Source: CAZZEX01 sp964653285
Lineage (GTDB): Bacteria; Chloroflexota; Anaerolineae; B4-G1
NCBI GenBank assembly: GCA_964653285.1
Contig: CAZZEX010000018.1
Span: 1-64,000 of the forward strand
Length of the DNA stretch: 64,000 nucleotides
Direction: 5' to 3'
Shown here: positions 35,561-46,300 of the stretch, piece by piece
Layout: each line of letters opens with the position of its first letter
How positions within the stretch are numbered: position 1 is the first letter of the stretch
Position numbers and translations under genes: made by a program
Notes under the pieces: generated by a model
The model's input: only the letters and a program-made list of their open reading frames with translations
Told to the model about the DNA's origin: nothing
Databases searched by the model: none

Positions 35561-38500
35561 TCAGTCGTAATCCCGCAGCACTAACGGCAGATAGACATTG
35601 AATGGGTTGACGGAGATGTCCTGCTGGATTGGTAACGCGCCGCCGCAATTGGTTGCGGTCATCACCACAGTGTAGGAGCCGTGGTCGTCGTAGGTGTGAG
35701 GGACCACCTGGCCTGTGAACTCCCCCATTCCGTCACCGAAGTCCCAGGTATAGCCGATTGGGGCGGTGCTGTCAGCAGCCACCGTGCCGATGAAGACGAC
35801 CGCCTGGCCAATCTGTGGCGGCTTAGGGCTGTAGTCGAAGGAGACTCCGGAGACAGGCACGCAGTCAACGCTCGTCGTATCTGTAGCCGTGTCGAAGACA
35901 GACGAGCCCTGCCAGGTGGCCGTAATGCCCGCCACTGCCTGGCCGGTAGTACCAGAGAGAGCCTTCACCGTCAGCGTCACGACCACCGAGTCGTTGGGGG
36001 CCAGGTCAGCGATCGGACCGGATGGACGCAACTCATATTCCCAGCCGGATGGCGCGCCGCTTACCTCAAGTGCGAAGGTCGCCGCCGCGTTGCCCAGGTT
36101 AGTCAACGTGTGGGTGTAGACGACGCTCTCGCCAGGCAAAATGGGCTTTTGCCGAGTTGGCGGTTCCAGATTCAGGCCTCTCAGCAGAACCACCGTAGTG
36201 CTCACCGGGACACCAGTGGCCGTAAATCCCTGCGCGCCGGCGACGTCGTAGGTCTGGTTGAGAACGATCGTGCCGAAGACGACGTCGCCACCCACCCGCG
36301 CGGTGAAGATGACTGTATTCTGTCCGCCTGCCAACACAGAAGCCAGCGTCCAGGTGACTACGCCACTTCCACTGCTGTAGCCACACGAATCGCCACTCCC
36401 GCAGGACTGATAGGTGGTGCTCAGCGGCACCGTGTCGCTGATGACCAGGGCGATGGCGTCACCCAGTCCCGCGTTAGAGACGGTCAGCGTGTAGGTCAGC
36501 AACCCACCGGTGTGCACTGCCTCGGGCTCGGCCGTCTTGGTGATGCTCAGCGACGGCAATTGTACGGTGGGGGTGACGAAAGCAGCATTGTTTGTCGTGT
36601 TCGGTTCTTCCACCGTGGTAGTGACGTCGGCAGTGTTGGTCAGCACGGTCCCTCCCTGAACCATGATGGGGACAGTGGCCGTGATCCAGATACGTCCACT
36701 AACGCTTCGGCTCACTGGGGCCGTCGGCGTCCAGGTGACAGTCTGTCCCATGTGCTCCACCGTCGCGCCGGCCGACGTGTTAGAGATGACGCCAGTCAGG
36801 AGAGTGGGCAGCGTATCCGCAATGCGCACAACTTCGGCCCGCACCACACCGGTGTTGGTATAGCGGATGGTGTAGGTGATAGACTGGCCAGGAGAACACA
36901 CCGCCGGGCCGTCCTTGCTGATGACCAGGTCGGGGTATCCAGTGGTGGCGGTGATGACGGTCTGGGTGGCAGCATAAGCCCGCTCGTGGGTTTCAACGCC
37001 AGGCAGGGAGGTTCCCAGAGCCTCAGCAGTGGCTGTGAGGGTCATCGCTGGCTCGATTGTATCACTCATCCGGGCGCTGAAGGTAACGGCCTTCGATTGG
37101 CCGGCGCCGGCGCCTATGCTACTGATCGTTTGAGTGAACACCGCGCTCCCGGTGCTGCTCACCACCCAGCCGGTTTGCAGAGTATCGGTCACCACCACGC
37201 CGTAGATGGGAGCGGTGCCAGTGTTGGTGGCAGTGACGGTGATCAGGACAAACTCGCCCATACCCAGGTTCTCACGTCTCGCCGCCGTATGGGCGAGCAT
37301 CAACCCCGGTTCGGCCAGGGCCAGCACCTGAGTATCGCTGATGACACGGGCCAGGCCGGTAGAGCAACTCTCAGTGTAAGAGATGGTGACGGTATTGGTG
37401 AGGAAATCGTCAGCGGTGTTATCGGCCAGGTTGAGGGCCCGGGCGTTGAAGGCGAGGGCTACGACCTCAGGCCCAGCACAGGTGGCTGTCACCGTGTTCA
37501 GCGTCCAGGTGATGGTACCACCGTCGGCCGAGTAGTCTTCATCCTTGGTGGAAGCGCCGGCGACAGAGAGACTGTCTAACACGTAGGTCAGCGCCGGGGT
37601 GGTGGAAATGGTGCCGCCGTTCTCAATCAGGCGAGGCAGTTCATCCACCACTACAGACTCATAGGCTACGTGGCCAGCCGGGACGGTGAAGAATGCGGTG
37701 TAGGTGATGAGTTCGCCGATGGTCGCCTCACTCTTGGGCGAGACGGCTCCCTGGCCCTCCTTGTGGACAGTGCCGGTGATGGTGCGCACCGTCACGGCGA
37801 GCGGATCGCCGGAGAAGACCGAGACCGAGTCGCTGACGGAGGCAGTGAAGGTGATGACGGTGCCGTCGGGAAGGTAAGGAGTGATGTTGACGGAGTAGGT
37901 GATGTACACACTGCTCCCGGCAGCCACATCACCGGTCCAGGTAATAGCCCGCTGGGCCTCGAGGTAGCCGCCACTTCCGACGGTGTAGGCGATGGTGTTG
38001 GGGTGATAAGTGACACTGACAGGGAGAGTATCGGTGATCCTGACACCGGAAATAGGACTGTCGGCAACGTTGATGAGGGCCAGGGTATGGGTTACCATCC
38101 GGCACGGTGCGAGCTCAGCAGATGAGGCCCACCTGGACGTGCGCAGCAGATACTGGTCGGCGCCGATGTCAGGGGGAGAGTACCTGCTCTCGCCGTCAAT
38201 GTCTGTACCCACCCCGGCCCAGACACCTGCCCCGGCGGCGGCGGAATCACCTTTGATGTGGTAATCCATCGCCGCTGGGTTCACGAAACTTGGACCGCCG
38301 GCCAGATCGTTGGTGGTAGTGATACTGCCGCCACCGGAGGTATCGGTGTATGAATCGGTGACATACCACAGAGTGTGGTCGGCGGTGACGCTGGCCCCGC
38401 TGCCCGATGTGGTGATGCCCACCGTATGATTGACCAGGATGGTGTTGGTCAGAGCCAGGGTAAAGTCGCCGACCCGCAGCCCCTCTTCGCCGTTGCTGGC

Positions 38501-41500
38501 CACCGTGTTGTGGCGCAGGTGGCCCTCCGCGCCGCTGGCCCCCCACAGGTACAGGCCGCCGCCACCACCATTGGACTGGTTGGCAGCGATGATGTTGTTG
38601 GTCAGAGTGATGAGGCCGCCACTGCTCAGTTGGATGGCCGCACCGCCACCCTCGTCGCTGGCCTGGTTATCCAAGATGAAATTGCGCTCCAGATGCACGT
38701 CACCGGTGTTGGAGATACACAGCCCGCCACCCAGACCGGCGGCCGCGTTCGTGTAAATCCGGTTGCCCAGCAACATAGTCTGAACGTTGTTCAGAAAGAT
38801 GCCGCCGCCTGATGTACCACTGCCGGTGGTTGAATTGCTGTAGACCTGGCCGTTGTACAGGGCCAAGGTGCCGTCCAGATGATAGATACCACCACCACTT
38901 CCGTCGGCCTGGTTGCTGTAGACCTGGGTGGCGGTGATGGTGAGGGCGCCGCCTTCAGCATAGATGCCGCCGCCGCTTCCGCTGCCGCTGGTCACGTTGC
39001 TGTACACCTGGCTGTTGGCCAGGGTGACCGTGGCCGTGTAGACGTAGAGGCCGCCGCCATCACCGTTGACAGAGCCGTTAATCAGGTGGAATCCATCCAC
39101 TGTGACCGGCACCGTGCCGGCGATATGGACGACCCGCCGGCTGCCCTCCCCGTCCAGGGTTGTACGATTGTCCACGGGATCGCTGTCTGTCCAGTTGTCA
39201 GTGGTGTAACCGCCATGCAGCGTGAGGGACTTGGCGATAAGCACCACATTGCCGCCGGTGCCAGTGTAGATGCCCCCTGCCACCTTCACCGTATCGCCCG
39301 CCTGCGCCTGATCCACCGCCTGCTGCACCGTCGCGCACGGCTTCCACTGCACCTGGCAACCGTTGTCCGTGTCATCACCGGTCGGAGCCGGAGCGACGTA
39401 GCGCGTGCCGGCCACGCCGTTGATCGTCGTCTCTACTGGCGCAATGCTGCGGACGTCGTCGTACACCACCACCTCGGCGTCGTTGACCACATGTGCATCG
39501 GCCCCCAGCCAGGTGGTGATCTGGGCCGTGTAGGTGATGTGGGCCGGCTGCTCGGCGGAGATGCTGCCCGTCCAGGTGATAATGTCCCGCGTGCCCGCCA
39601 GGTGACCGCAATTCCCCGGGATACAGGTCACCGTGCCGGTGTAGCTCAGGTAAGCGTCCAGTATGTCGGTGAGCACCAGACCGCTCTCCTCCCCTTCCAG
39701 CGTGAAGGTATAGGTGATGACCTGGCCTGGGTCAGCGTTTGCCGGACCGTGCTTGGTGATCAGCAGCGAGAACTCGTCGGCGCCGATGTCGGGGTACTTC
39801 AGCAGCGGGCGCGGCTCGCCGTCAATGTCCTCGCTCAACCCGGTGTCCACACCCGCTTCAATAGCGCCCGAGGCAATCTGAACGTGGTAGCCCGTTCCAT
39901 CCGGGTCGCTGAACGCCGGGTCGCTGTAGACGTTGGTGCTGCTGATGAGAGTGCCAGCAGCCTGGTTGGTCGTGTTGCTGTACCAGAGGGTATTGGAAAG
40001 ATACGCACTACTGCTCGTCGCAACGCTGAGGCCCACCGTATGGCTGTAGAAGATGGTATTGGTGAACCCGGCCGTATGGCTGATGATCGCTCCAGCGGCA
40101 ATGTTGCGGGCGAAGGTGTTGTGAAGCACCGTCCCTTCACTTCCCGCCGTCTGCAGCCCAGCCTCCTCGTTGTGGGCGATGACGTTGTTGACCAGCGCGT
40201 AGGTGCCGCCTTTCACTTCCACACCGTCGCCAGTGTTATGGTACACCCACGTGCGCTCCAGCGTCAGGTCGCCGCCCACGACGTACACTCCGTCGCCGGT
40301 GCTGCTGTAGACGCGGCAGCGGCTGATGACGGCCGTGGCCGTATAGACGGCCACGCCATTGGCGCCGCCCACGACGTGGAACCCAGCCAGCGTTACCGCC
40401 ACCGGACCGGTGATGACCACGCCCGAGCCGCCACCCTGAGCGTCCAGCGTCGTCGTATAGGCGTCGGGGTTGTAGTCCCAGTCGGGCACCGTGTAGCCAC
40501 CGGTTAGCGTGATAGCATCGCTTATGCTGACCACCTGCCCGGCGCTCAGGACATCGGTATAAACGCCAGTGGCCACCTTCACCTCATCGTCCTCCAGTGC
40601 CTGGGCCACTGCGTACTGGACCGTACGGCAGGGGCGCCCAGGCTGCCGGCAGTTATTGCCCGCGTCGCCGCCCGTCGTCGCCACGTAGCGCGTACCAGGC
40701 ATCCTGCTGACCTCCGTCGTCACCACGGACCCGGGGGCGTAGTTGACCCAGGCGACGTTGGTGATAAAAGTGCCGGCCGCCAGCCAGTCAGTGATCTGAG
40801 CGGTGAGGGTGATGAGCGTCGGCGTGGCGGTGTAGACCGGGCCCGTCCAGGAGATGGTGGGCTCGTCGTAATCACCGTCACCCGTATTGAAGTCCAGCGT
40901 GACGTAGTCCAGGTAGTGGTGCAGCGTGTCGGTGACCGAGACGGTGCGAAGAGCGTCGCCGGAGTTGGTCACCGCGATGGTATAGGTGATAATCGCGCCA
41001 GGGGGTGCGGCCCCAACAACCATCTTGGCGCTCGACAGGCTATTTTCGTATGCCCCAATGTCGTGGTGCCCCGACTGCGGAAGCGGGCGCGAGTTGCCAT
41101 CCCGGTCCACATCCGGCTGCACCCCGTTCGGATCCCCGGCGTTGATGGCCGGCGAATCCACTCGCAGGTGGAAGTCGCCGCTTGCAATGTCCACGAAGCG
41201 CGGGTCGGCGGAGATGCTGCCCGTGCCTGTGGATACCCCGCTGTAGTTTAATGGGCTGTTGCCCCACACGTCGTTGTAGGCCAACGTGCCGGCGGCCCCG
41301 TGGATGCCGTAATCGGCATTGTTCGCGACGATGGTGTTGCTGACGACCGGCGAACCGGCAGCCAGGTAGAGACCACCACCGGTCCCAGCCGCGTTGCTGT
41401 AGAACGTGTTGTTCCATACCAGAGGGCTGCCAGCGGCGTTATACAGACCACCGCCACCAGCAGCGGCCTCGTTGCGATAGACAACGTTGTTCCATACCCG

Positions 41501-43288
41501 CGGAATGCCGGCGGCGACGTAGAAACCAGCCCCATCCCCGGCCGTATTGCTGTAGACAGTGTTGCGCTGCAAGGCTGGCGCGCCGCCGCCTCCATAGTAC
41601 ACCCCACCGCCACGCCCGTCCTGGGCCGTGTTGCTGTAGATCAGATTTAACTGCACTGCTGGTACGGCCCCGGCGGCAATGTACAACCCGGCTCCATCGC
41701 CGTCCACGTACCCACGCCGCAGGTGGAGACCCTCGATCGTGGGGGTGATGCCCTCCCCGGCAATGAAGATCACCCGCCCCTGTCCGCCAGCGTCCAGCAC
41801 CGTCTCGTGGGCCTCCGGATCGGAGGCATCCCAGTCATCGTGGGTGTAACCGCCGCGCAGCGTGAGGCTCTTCTCCAGGTACACCACCTGCGTGTACCCC
41901 TCGGTACTGTGGACGTCGGTGTAGACCCCCTGGGCGACGCGCACCTCATCTTCGGTCACGGCCTGGCCTACCGCTTGTTGGACAGTGGCACATGGGCCAT
42001 ACTCATCGGGCACCCGGCAGTTGTTATTAGCGTCGGTCCCATCCAGCGCGACGTAACGCGTGCCACCCTCAGGAATCACGAGAGTGAAATCATTCGCCAC
42101 AGCCTGTTCACCCGCAAAAGAGGCAATCACTTCCGTCTGTTCGACCTCCCCAGCCGCAGCGTGGGTGGGAAGCAGCACCGTCACGACCACCTGCGTGTAC
42201 GCCTCCCCCGGCCCCAGTTCCACAGGAGCGATAGGATTCTTAACTTCGGCATAGGCGAAGTCACTATATGTGGTCAGATCGAAACTCTCGGTGTAGTTAC
42301 CCGTGTTGGTCAGGATATGGGTGTAGGTGACCATCCCTCCCGGGGCGGCCTGGTCGCTGTCATCGGGTGCGATCACCGCCCCCGGCGCATGGGGCACCAT
42401 CGTTGTGTCAGCAGCGGTGTCGTAGATCGTGTCAGTGAACTGCGAAGTGGCGGTTATGACAAGCAAGTCCCACGTACCGCTCAGAACCCCTGCCGGCACG
42501 CTGACCGTCGCCGTGACTGGCACCGCGCTCCCCGGCGGCAGGGTGTAGACCATGGTCGGGGTGACCACCGCCCATCCCAGGCTGCTGGTGTAGGTGATGG
42601 TGTAGGTATCGGCCACAGCGCCGTCATTGGCCAAGATGTGCGGGTAGGCGATGACCGTTCCCGGCATCGCGCTCTGGTCGTGGTCAGGGTACAGTGTCAC
42701 GTGAGGGCGGGCGACAGTGATGATATCCACCACCTGCTCCCTGTCAAGGCAATACTTAGTCGTCTCTGCCGTGATGGTCACTCTACCTGTAACGCTGATG
42801 GCACCGAGAGGAATGTTGGAAATCGTGACCGTAACTGTTCTCGTCTGCTTATCCTCTATGTCTGGCTTCGGAGGGGTGAACGTCACAGTCCACCCCTCTT
42901 GACTGCTGTCCCCGCTCAGGCTGATGACGTTGCTTACGTCGCCCGTGTAGGTCAGGACATGCGTGTAGGCAGTCGAAGTCCCCAGGACAACCGTCTCACT
43001 CTTACCGGGATCCAACTGCAGATCTACGTCGCAGTGGATGCAGTCTATGTAGAAGGCACTGCGTGAGACAGTGTCATCCGCCCTGGAGGTGGCTGTGAGG
43101 GTGACAGTGTCTTCAATCTTGCCAGTCGTGGTGGGCACCGAGACCTCGACCAAGATGACAGCCGAAGCGTCAGGAGCCAGCATGACAGCCTGGGTGACCG
43201 TCACGAGCCACCCGTTGCTGCTCGTCCCGGTGATGTCAAAGGTATCGGTAAGGTTGCCCTCGTTCTTCACGCTGAAGAAGTGGCCCAC
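35561..43288 (-). CDS. Giant secreted beta-helix/DUF11/PKD protein, C-terminal part
   Basis: C-terminal 2575 residues of a frame continuous with the gene at 43337-49630 except for one TGA. As predicted it begins with GTG in the middle of a NEW3-like repeat, with no ribosome site and no signal peptide, so independent translation is doubtful. Layout: NEW3-like repeats (to about 42100); beta-helix module (42060-41030) ending in a DIGAYE block, then a DUF11-like repeat; a second module (40690-39780) and third module (39400-38140), each starting RYVA and ending with a DIGAD block; a long DUF11-like array; a PKD domain (about 35850-35620). The tail is VYLPLVLRDYD. The beta-helix segments are rich in NTVYSNTAGDGAGFYVAAG-like turns. 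Confidence 0.85.
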   Translation of the reverse strand: MGHFFSVKNEGNLTDTFDITGTSSNGWLVTVTQAVMLAPDASAVILVEVSVPTTTGKIEDTVTLTATSRADDTVSRSAFYIDCIHCDVDLQLDPGKSETVVLGTSTAYTHVLTYTGDVSNVISLSGDSSQEGWTVTFTPPKPDIEDKQTRTVTVTISNIPLGAISVTGRVTITAETTKYCLDREQVVDIITVARPHVTLYPDHDQSAMPGTVIAYPHILANDGAVADTYTITYTSSLGWAVVTPTMVYTLPPGSAVPVTATVSVPAGVLSGTWDLLVITATSQFTDTIYDTAADTTMVPHAPGAVIAPDDSDQAAPGGMVTYTHILTNTGNYTESFDLTTYSDFAYAEVKNPIAPVELGPGEAYTQVVVTVLLPTHAAAGEVEQTEVIASFAGEQAVANDFTLVIPEGGTRYVALDGTDANNNCRVPDEYGPCATVQQAVGQAVTEDEVRVAQGVYTDVHSTEGYTQVVYLEKSLTLRGGYTHDDWDASDPEAHETVLDAGGQGRVIFIAGEGITPTIEGLHLRRGYVDGDGAGLYIAAGAVPAVQLNLIYSNTAQDGRGGGVYYGGGGAPALQRNTVYSNTAGDGAGFYVAAGIPRVWNNVVYRNEAAAGGGGLYNAAGSPLVWNNTFYSNAAGTGGGLYLAAGSPVVSNTIVANNADYGIHGAAGTLAYNDVWGNSPLNYSGVSTGTGSISADPRFVDIASGDFHLRVDSPAINAGDPNGVQPDVDRDGNSRPLPQSGHHDIGAYENSLSSAKMVVGAAPPGAIITYTIAVTNSGDALRTVSVTDTLHHYLDYVTLDFNTGDGDYDEPTISWTGPVYTATPTLITLTAQITDWLAAGTFITNVAWVNYAPGSVVTTEVSRMPGTRYVATTGGDAGNNCRQPGRPCRTVQYAVAQALEDDEVKVATGVYTDVLSAGQVVSISDAITLTGGYTVPDWDYNPDAYTTTLDAQGGGSGVVITGPVAVTLAGFHVVGGANGVAVYTATAVISRCRVYSSTGDGVYVVGGDLTLERTWVYHNTGDGVEVKGGTYALVNNVIAHNEEAGLQTAGSEGTVLHNTFARNIAAGAIISHTAGFTNTIFYSHTVGLSVATSSSAYLSNTLWYSNTTNQAAGTLISSTNVYSDPAFSDPDGTGYHVQIASGAIEAGVDTGLSEDIDGEPRPLLKYPDIGADEFSLLITKHGPANADPGQVITYTFTLEGEESGLVLTDILDAYLSYTGTVTCIPGNCGHLAGTRDIITWTGSISAEQPAHITYTAQITTWLGADAHVVNDAEVVVYDDVRSIAPVETTINGVAGTRYVAPAPTGDDTDNGCQVQWKPCATVQQAVDQAQAGDTVKVAGGIYTGTGGNVVLIAKSLTLHGGYTTDNWTDSDPVDNRTTLDGEGSRRVVHIAGTVPVTVDGFHLINGSVNGDGGGLYVYTATVTLANSQVYSNVTSGSGSGGGIYAEGGALTITATQVYSNQADGSGGGIYHLDGTLALYNGQVYSNSTTGSGTSGGGIFLNNVQTMLLGNRIYTNAAAGLGGGLCISNTGDVHLERNFILDNQASDEGGGAAIQLSSGGLITLTNNIIAANQSNGGGGGLYLWGASGAEGHLRHNTVASNGEEGLRVGDFTLALTNTILVNHTVGITTSGSGASVTADHTLWYVTDSYTDTSGGGSITTTNDLAGGPSFVNPAAMDYHIKGDSAAAGAGVWAGVGTDIDGESRYSPPDIGADQYLLRTSRWASSAELAPCRMVTHTLALINVADSPISGVRITDTLPVSVTYHPNTIAYTVGSGGYLEAQRAITWTGDVAAGSSVYITYSVNITPYLPDGTVITFTASVSDSVSVFSGDPLAVTVRTITGTVHKEGQGAVSPKSEATIGELITYTAFFTVPAGHVAYESVVVDELPRLIENGGTISTTPALTYVLDSLSVAGASTKDEDYSADGGTITWTLNTVTATCAGPEVVALAFNARALNLADNTADDFLTNTVTISYTESCSTGLARVISDTQVLALAEPGLMLAHTAARRENLGMGEFVLITVTATNTGTAPIYGVVVTDTLQTGWVVSSTGSAVFTQTISSIGAGAGQSKAVTFSARMSDTIEPAMTLTATAEALGTSLPGVETHERAYAATQTVITATTGYPDLVISKDGPAVCSPGQSITYTIRYTNTGVVRAEVVRIADTLPTLLTGVISNTSAGATVEHMGQTVTWTPTAPVSRSVSGRIWITATVPIMVQGGTVLTNTADVTTTVEEPNTTNNAAFVTPTVQLPSLSITKTAEPEAVHTGGLLTYTLTVSNAGLGDAIALVISDTVPLSTTYQSCGSGDSCGYSSGSGVVTWTLASVLAGGQNTVIFTARVGGDVVFGTIVLNQTYDVAGAQGFTATGVPVSTTVVLLRGLNLEPPTRQKPILPGESVVYTHTLTNLGNAAATFALEVSGAPSGWEYELRPSGPIADLAPNDSVVVTLTVKALSGTTGQAVAGITATWQGSSVFDTATDTTSVDCVPVSGVSFDYSPKPPQIGQAVVFIGTVAADSTAPIGYTWDFGDGMGEFTGQVVPHTYDDHGSYTVVMTATNCGGALPIQQDISVNPFNVYLPLVLRDYD

Positions 43289-43309
43289 AACACCGGGGAG
43301 GTAATCTGA

Positions 43310-43326
43310 GGGGATGCACCATCCCC
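43310..43326 (-). other. Hairpin just downstream of the TGA that splits the giant frame
   Basis: In the minus-strand transcript the UGA at 43337-43339 is followed after 10 nt by GGGGAUG, a GUG loop and CAUCCCC, a perfect 7-bp stem. A CUGAG/CUCAG pair lies outside it. The hairpin falls in the stretch that looks inserted relative to neighbouring repeats. Whether it is a scar or a recoding signal is open. Confidence 0.55.
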
Positions 43327-43336
43327 GAACTAGTCC

Positions 43337-46300
43337 TCAGGGCCATTTGCCCACCGAGACTCCAGGGGCCTGCTTGACCGTCGTCGTATCCACGACGCTG
43401 GCGCTCACCGCGGTGCTGAAATGTGAGGTGGCCATGATAACGGAGATGTCCACCGTGTCGCTAAGAGTCTTGTCGGGAATTGTCACCGTCACCCACACTG
43501 GCTCCGCGAGGCCGGGCCCCACCTCCACCGAGTCGGGGACCTTGACCTTCCAACCCTGGCTGCTCTCGGCGGTGAACGTAAAAGTGTCGGTGTAGTTGCC
43601 GGTGTTGGTCAGGGTGTGGATGTAGGAAACACTGCCAGGGACACTGCTGCCCTCTCTATTGGGCTCCAGTTCCACGCCGAGATCCAGGTTGACGTAGGTG
43701 GTGTCGCTGACCCGGTCAGAGACAGTAATGACCGATTGGGAAACGGCGGTGATGACCGTCGTATCCACCAGCACGGTGTCGGTGGGCATAGGGGACACTG
43801 TGACGGTGGCACAGACGGTAGTGCCCACTCCAGCCCCCAGCAGCGTCGCTACTGTAGGAACCAGCGTCACCGTCAGGCCCTGATCGCTCACCCAGATGAG
43901 ATCAAAGGTGTCGGTATAGTTACCTGTGTTGGTCAGACGGTGGGTGTAAGACACCTCCACAGGGCTGCCGGCGTCGGAATCAACCCAGGACACGCGATCT
44001 GGCTTCAGAACCACGGTGCGGGTGAGAACGACGGTGGTCGTATTCACGGCCGTGTCAAAGGCATCAGCGTTATACTGCGAGGTAGCCGTGATGGTGGTGA
44101 CATCCACCGTGTCGCTCAGGGCGCTAGCAGGAACATGCACCGCAACCTGCACTGTCGCTGTGAAACCGACCCCCAGCATCACTGTAAGCGGTTGGGCGGT
44201 ATTCCCGTTTACCTCCACATCCCATCCATGCTCGTTATGCCAGGTCAAGTCGAGGGTTTCGGTATAGTAGCCGGCGCTGGTCACGATGTGAGTGTAGATG
44301 ATCGCGTCGCCAGAGTAACTACCACCGGTGCAGTCAGGCTCCAGTTCCACCCGCACCCGCCGGAACTCATCGGCGCCGATATCGGGATGGTCGCCCATCC
44401 AGCGAGGTTGCCCATCCAGGTCTTCCCCCACCACGGTAGCATCGGTATCATCGCCGACGTTAATGCAGGGGGAGTCTTCCAGGGAGCCTTCCTGGGTGCC
44501 TCCCCGTAGGTGGAAATCCCATCCCGCCGCGTCCACAAACAAGGGATCCTGGGAGAGGCTGTGTACGCCAGAGACAGCCTCGCCGCCGTAGTCCCCGCCG
44601 CTATTGCCCCACACGTCGTTGTAGTCCAGCGCGGCCCCGCCGCCTCCCTTGTAGACACCGCCGCCGGTGATGAGCGCGGTGTTGCTGACCACGATGGTGT
44701 TGCTGACCACCGGGCTGCCGCCATCCAGATAGAGGCCGCCGCCATAGTCGGCAGTGTTGCTGTAGATGGTGTCGTGCCAGATACGTGGGCCCCCACCAGC
44801 GACGTACACGCCGCCACCGTCCGCGGTGGCCGAGTTCTCGTATACCAGGTTGTTCCAGAAATTCGGGCTGCCGGAGCCGTTGGCGAAACCACCGCCCTGC
44901 TGAGCCGCGTTAAAGGCCAGCGCGTTCCGCTCCAGCGTGGGGTTCCCCTCCTCATTATAGAAGCCCCCACCGTAGACGCCAGCTGTGTTGCCGGTGATGA
45001 CGTTGCGCCGCAAGGTGGGCGAACCCAGGTCAACGTACACCCCGCCGCCGGAGCCGAGCGTCGAGCCACCTTGAATGATGAGCCCTTCTATCGTCGGGCT
45101 CCCGAAGATGTAGAACACACGGCCTTTCCCCTCGGCATCCACGATGGTCGGGTTGGCCACGAGTTTCTCGAAGTCGGCAGAGTAGCCGCCGCGCAGGGTG
45201 ATGTCCTTGTTGAGGGAAACGTCGTGCTCGCTGTAAGTGCCGGCCGCCACCATGACCGTGTCGCCGCTGGCAGCCTGCCCTGCGGCGTGGACGATGGTAC
45301 CGCAGGGATTGCCCGGGACCGAACAGTTGTTGAGCGTGTCATCGCCATCTACACGCACATACCGGGGGCCGGTGATGTGGTTCACCTCGGTCGTATCGGT
45401 CACCACCGCCCACACGTCGCTGGCGGCCGGGTTAGTGCTGCTAGCGGTCACGACCACCGTCGCGACCAGCCCGCCCGGCGCCTCGGCTGGCACGCTCACT
45501 ACGACCCACAGCGTGGTCGTCATCCGCGGCCCCACGGCCACATTTTGCGTTGGCGTCACCACTACCCAGGAAGGATAACCGCTGCTCCAGTCAATACTAA
45601 AAGTATCACCGGCGTTGCCGGTGTTAGCCAGCGTGTGCACGTAGGTCATCACCGTGCCCGGGTCGACTTGTTCGGCGTAGGCCGGCGTGAGTTCTATGCC
45701 CGGGTTCCAGTTGACGCTGGTCGTGTTGCTCACCACGTCGGAGACAACGTCGTTGAGCCGCGACGTGGCGGTGAGGACGACGGTGGCGTAGGTGTCGCTG
45801 ATGGCGTCGTTCGGTACGTAGACGGTGACCGGGACTTCCTCCCGTTCGCCAGCGGCGAGCGTGAAGACCGGGATGTAAACCACGTCCCACCCTGTGCCCA
45901 ACCCGCTGGTGATCAACTCATATTCCACATCGAAGATGTCGCCAACGGTCCCGGTGTTAGTCAAGAAGTGAACGTGGACAACCTGCCCACCAGGGATGCC
46001 GGGTAATGCGCTTCCGGGGGGCCCGAAGTCCACGTCGGGATAAGAAGTGCTCTCGTCGGCGCCGACGTCGTACCAGCCGCCCTCCGGCAGCGGCCGGTCG
46101 TCTCCCTCGAAGTCCAGCACCAGCCCTGTCCCCGGGTCGCCCCGATGGACGCAAGGGGACTCAGCCCGCAGGTGGAAATCGCCCCCGGCAGGGTCCACGA
46201 AGCGCGGGTTCTCGTGGAAGTCGTTCGTGCCGGCGGCCACGCCGGTGTAGTTTCCCCCCCCGTTCTGCCACACGTCATTGTAGGCCAGAGAGGGAACGGC

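Noticed and set aside
35681..43066. Long open frames on the plus strand opposite the giant gene (up to about 630 codons)
   Set aside because: They mirror the high-G+C repetitive coding strand, have no ribosome sites, signal peptides or recognisable motifs, and their Val/Gly/Asp-rich compositions follow from the antisense of Thr/Asn repeats.
43300..43345. Selenocysteine insertion at the UGA in the giant gene
   Set aside because: The hairpin loop lacks convincing bacterial SECIS features, the site is in a repeat turn with no catalytic reason for Sec, and no sel genes are in the window. Only plain readthrough is left as an open possibility.
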